From the NCBI GenBank assembly GCA_934307335.1, contig CAKRCL010000022.1:1-25073 (forward strand): a stretch of DNA of 25,073 nt, written 5' to 3'. Shown here in pieces: positions 23,460 through 25,073 of the stretch. The translations under genes were made by a program, and so were the position numbers. Each line of letters opens with the position of its first letter. Position 1 is the first letter of the stretch. The notes beneath the pieces are model-generated. The model was not told where the DNA came from, searched no databases, and worked only from the letters and a program-made list of their open reading frames with translations. Source of the stretch: an uncultured Dorea sp. (GTDB taxonomy: Bacteria > Bacillota > Clostridia > Lachnospirales > Lachnospiraceae).

Positions 23460-24701
23460 ATGGAAAAATTACTTCACACTCCTGAGGGAGTCCGAGATAT
23501 TTATAATGTCGAGTGCGGAAAAAAGCTTGCATTGGAAAATCGACTGAAAAAGACACTGCATTTATTTGGATACCATGATATTCAGACTCCGACATTTGAA
23601 TATTTTGATGTGTTTCGAAAAGAAATTGGAACGACACCGTCTAAGGATCTGTATAAGTTTTTTGACAAAGAAGGAAACACACTGGCACTGAGACCAGACA
23701 TTACTCCGTCAATTGCGCGTGTAGCTGCTACATTATTTGGCGAAGAAGATCTTCCGATTCGTTTGTGTTATACAGGAAATACATTTATCAATCATTCGAA
23801 CAATCAGGGCCGTCTAAGAGAAGTAACCCAGATGGGAGCCGAGCTGATCGGTGATGATTCTGTTGAGGCGGATGCAGAGATGCTTGCCATGGTCATTGAT
23901 GCTATGCTTGCAATCGGATTAAAGGAGTTCCAGTTGAATGTGGGACATCTTGGATTTTTCCAGAGCCTGATCGAAGATGCAGCGCTTGATGAAGATGCAA
24001 AAGAGCGTGTCGTAGAATTGATCAATAATCGGAATTATTTTGGAGTTGAGGAATATTTAGACAGTATCATGGTAAAGAGAAGCTCAAAGGAAGCATTTGC
24101 TGCACTAGGAGATTTAGTCGGTGGAGTAGAAGTACTTGCACAGGCCAAGAATATTGCTCCAAATTCCAGCGCAATTATGGCTGTAAAACGTTTAGAGAAA
24201 ATTTACGATATTCTGACACTTTACGGAGTTGAGAAATTTGTAACTTTTGATCTGAGTATGACAGGTAATTACGGATATTATACCGGAATTATTTTCCGTG
24301 GTTATACATTTGGAACGGGAGATGCAGTCGTGAAAGGTGGTCGATATGATCATTTGCTTGAAAAGTTTGGAAAGTCTTCAGCTTCAATTGGTTTTGCGAT
24401 TGTAATTGATGAATTGATGAATGCACTTGTACGTCAGAAAATACGTATTGTGTACACAAGAAAGAATGTCATTATTCTTTATGATGAAGGACGTTCAAAA
24501 GATGCAATCAAGCTTGCGAAAGATTTCAGGACAAAAGCAAAGAATACAGAACTTGTAAAGAAATCTCCGGAGAAACTTCTGAATGATTATATTCGGTATG
24601 GAAAAGAGTATTATGCAGGAAGTCTTATCTATATTAAGAAAAGCGGCGAGATTACAATGGTAAATCTTGTGACCGGAGAACAGAAAGACGTAAACAAATA
24701 A
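23460..24701 (+). CDS. hisZ: ATP phosphoribosyltransferase regulatory subunit HisZ
   Basis: A 413-aa class II aminoacyl-tRNA-synthetase-like protein. The N-terminal LHTPEGVRDIYNVE and motif 2-like LRPDITPSIARVAATLF and GNTFI are typical, along with the late GGRYDHLLEKFG and SIGFAI. It is shorter than a real HisRS and is followed by a short-form HisG, so it is HisZ. HisZ binds HisG and makes it catalytically active and responsive to histidine. The start is ATG 23460, 7 nt after AGGAGG (23447-23452). The ATG at 23454 is only one base from this site. Confidence 0.93.
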   Translation: MEKLLHTPEGVRDIYNVECGKKLALENRLKKTLHLFGYHDIQTPTFEYFDVFRKEIGTTPSKDLYKFFDKEGNTLALRPDITPSIARVAATLFGEEDLPIRLCYTGNTFINHSNNQGRLREVTQMGAELIGDDSVEADAEMLAMVIDAMLAIGLKEFQLNVGHLGFFQSLIEDAALDEDAKERVVELINNRNYFGVEEYLDSIMVKRSSKEAFAALGDLVGGVEVLAQAKNIAPNSSAIMAVKRLEKIYDILTLYGVEKFVTFDLSMTGNYGYYTGIIFRGYTFGTGDAVVKGGRYDHLLEKFGKSSASIGFAIVIDELMNALVRQKIRIVYTRKNVIILYDEGRSKDAIKLAKDFRTKAKNTELVKKSPEKLLNDYIRYGKEYYAGSLIYIKKSGEITMVNLVTGEQKDVNK

Positions 24702-24734
24702 TTGTGTGACAGAAGTTCGGATAGGAGATTGACT

Positions 24735-25073
24735 ATGAGATATTTGACATTTGCCCTTGGAAAAGGGCGTCTTGCCAATCAGACACTGGAGTTATTCGAA
24801 AAGATTGGTATTACATGCGAAGAGATGAAGGATAAGAATTCCAGAAAGCTGATTTTTACAAATGAAGAACTAAAGCTTCGTTTCTTTCTTGCAAAGGGGC
24901 CGGATGTGCCAACATATGTTGAGTACGGGGCAGCGGATATTGGAATTGTAGGAAAGGATACAATTCTGGAGGAAGGACGTAAAGTTCATGAAGTTTTGGA
25001 TCTTGGATATGGAAAATGTAAAATGTGTGTCTGTGGATATAAGGAAGCAGCGTCTCTTTTACAGCATCATGAA
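24735..25073 (+). CDS. hisG: ATP phosphoribosyltransferase HisG, short form, 5' part (runs off window)
   Basis: 113 codons are visible from ATG 24735 to the end of the window. Motifs are [16 protein letters not shown], then [24 protein letters not shown], the typical HisG substrate-binding region. It catalyses the first step of histidine synthesis, ATP plus PRPP to phosphoribosyl-ATP. With HisZ upstream, the short form of about 210 residues is expected, lacking the C-terminal regulatory domain. AGGAG (24723-24727) is its ribosome site. It lies 33 nt after hisZ in one operon. Confidence 0.95.
   Translation, partial: MRYLTFALGKGRLANQTLELFEKIGITCEEMKDKNSRKLIFTNEELKLRFFLAKGPDVPTYVEYGAADIGIVGKDTILEEGRKVHEVLDLGYGKCKMCVCGYKEAASLLQHHE

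Noticed and set aside
1..25073. Mobile elements, CRISPR, defence or toxin-antitoxin systems
   Set aside because: No transposase, integrase, direct-repeat array, nuclease-helicase defence pair or att-like repeat was found; all large frames fit housekeeping or sporulation genes.

Overview
The window is a stretch of chromosomal housekeeping and sporulation genes from a low-GC, endospore-forming Firmicute. It most likely comes from a Lachnospiraceae member of the Clostridia (Dorea/Blautia/Mediterraneibacter-like). This rests on gene order: zapA next to a U32 gene, ftsW-pbp next to DUF2953-gerW, rpmB followed by yloU-fakA-recG, and coaD near ylbJ. The spore genes (an alpha/beta SASP, gerW, ylbJ), the AT-rich codon use and strong GGAGG ribosome sites agree. 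No tRNA, rRNA, insertion sequence, prophage, CRISPR array or defence locus is visible, and no gap of more than 300 bases lacks a gene.

Layout: (1) 1-7250: the tail of zapA with its terminator, then a run of + strand genes. These are a U32 protein (RlhA/TrhP type), an FtsW/RodA/SpoVE SEDS glycosyltransferase, a class B penicillin-binding protein whose frame overlaps the SEDS gene by 164 nt, an unknown 107-aa protein, a DUF2953 membrane protein, the spore protein GerW and a 46-aa membrane peptide. (2) 7310-7624: rpmB (L28) as its own unit with promoter and terminator. (3) 7672-11831: yloU (Asp23), fakA (DhaL-type kinase) and recG behind a clear promoter. (4) 11900-12166: an alpha/beta SASP with a long terminator. 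(5) 12181-14019: rsmD, coaD and a coiled-coil gene behind an exact-consensus sigma-A promoter. Their terminator lies inside the 3' end of the convergent gene ylbJ. (6) ylbJ on the minus strand, divergent from pepD, with a candidate sigma-E promoter overlapping a candidate sigma-A promoter. (7) 14992-23385: pepD, rsmF, an RsuA-family pseudouridine synthase, a YgiQ-like radical SAM protein, an SDR oxidoreductase, an unknown membrane protein, an RluA-family pseudouridine synthase and recU, mostly tightly packed. (8) 23382-end: hisZ and the start of hisG behind a second exact-consensus promoter.

Themes: division and elongation peptidoglycan synthesis (ZapA, SEDS and bPBP pair), RNA modification (U32 protein, RsmD, RsmF, RsuA, RluA), recombination (RecG, RecU), sporulation (GerW, YlbJ, SASP) and histidine biosynthesis (HisZ/HisG). 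I found no convincing new multi-gene system. The points most worth a second look are the long SEDS/PBP reading-frame overlap, the two-way use of DNA at both ends of ylbJ, and several small or unknown conserved-looking genes. Family assignments come from motifs and remembered gene order; no database search was run.
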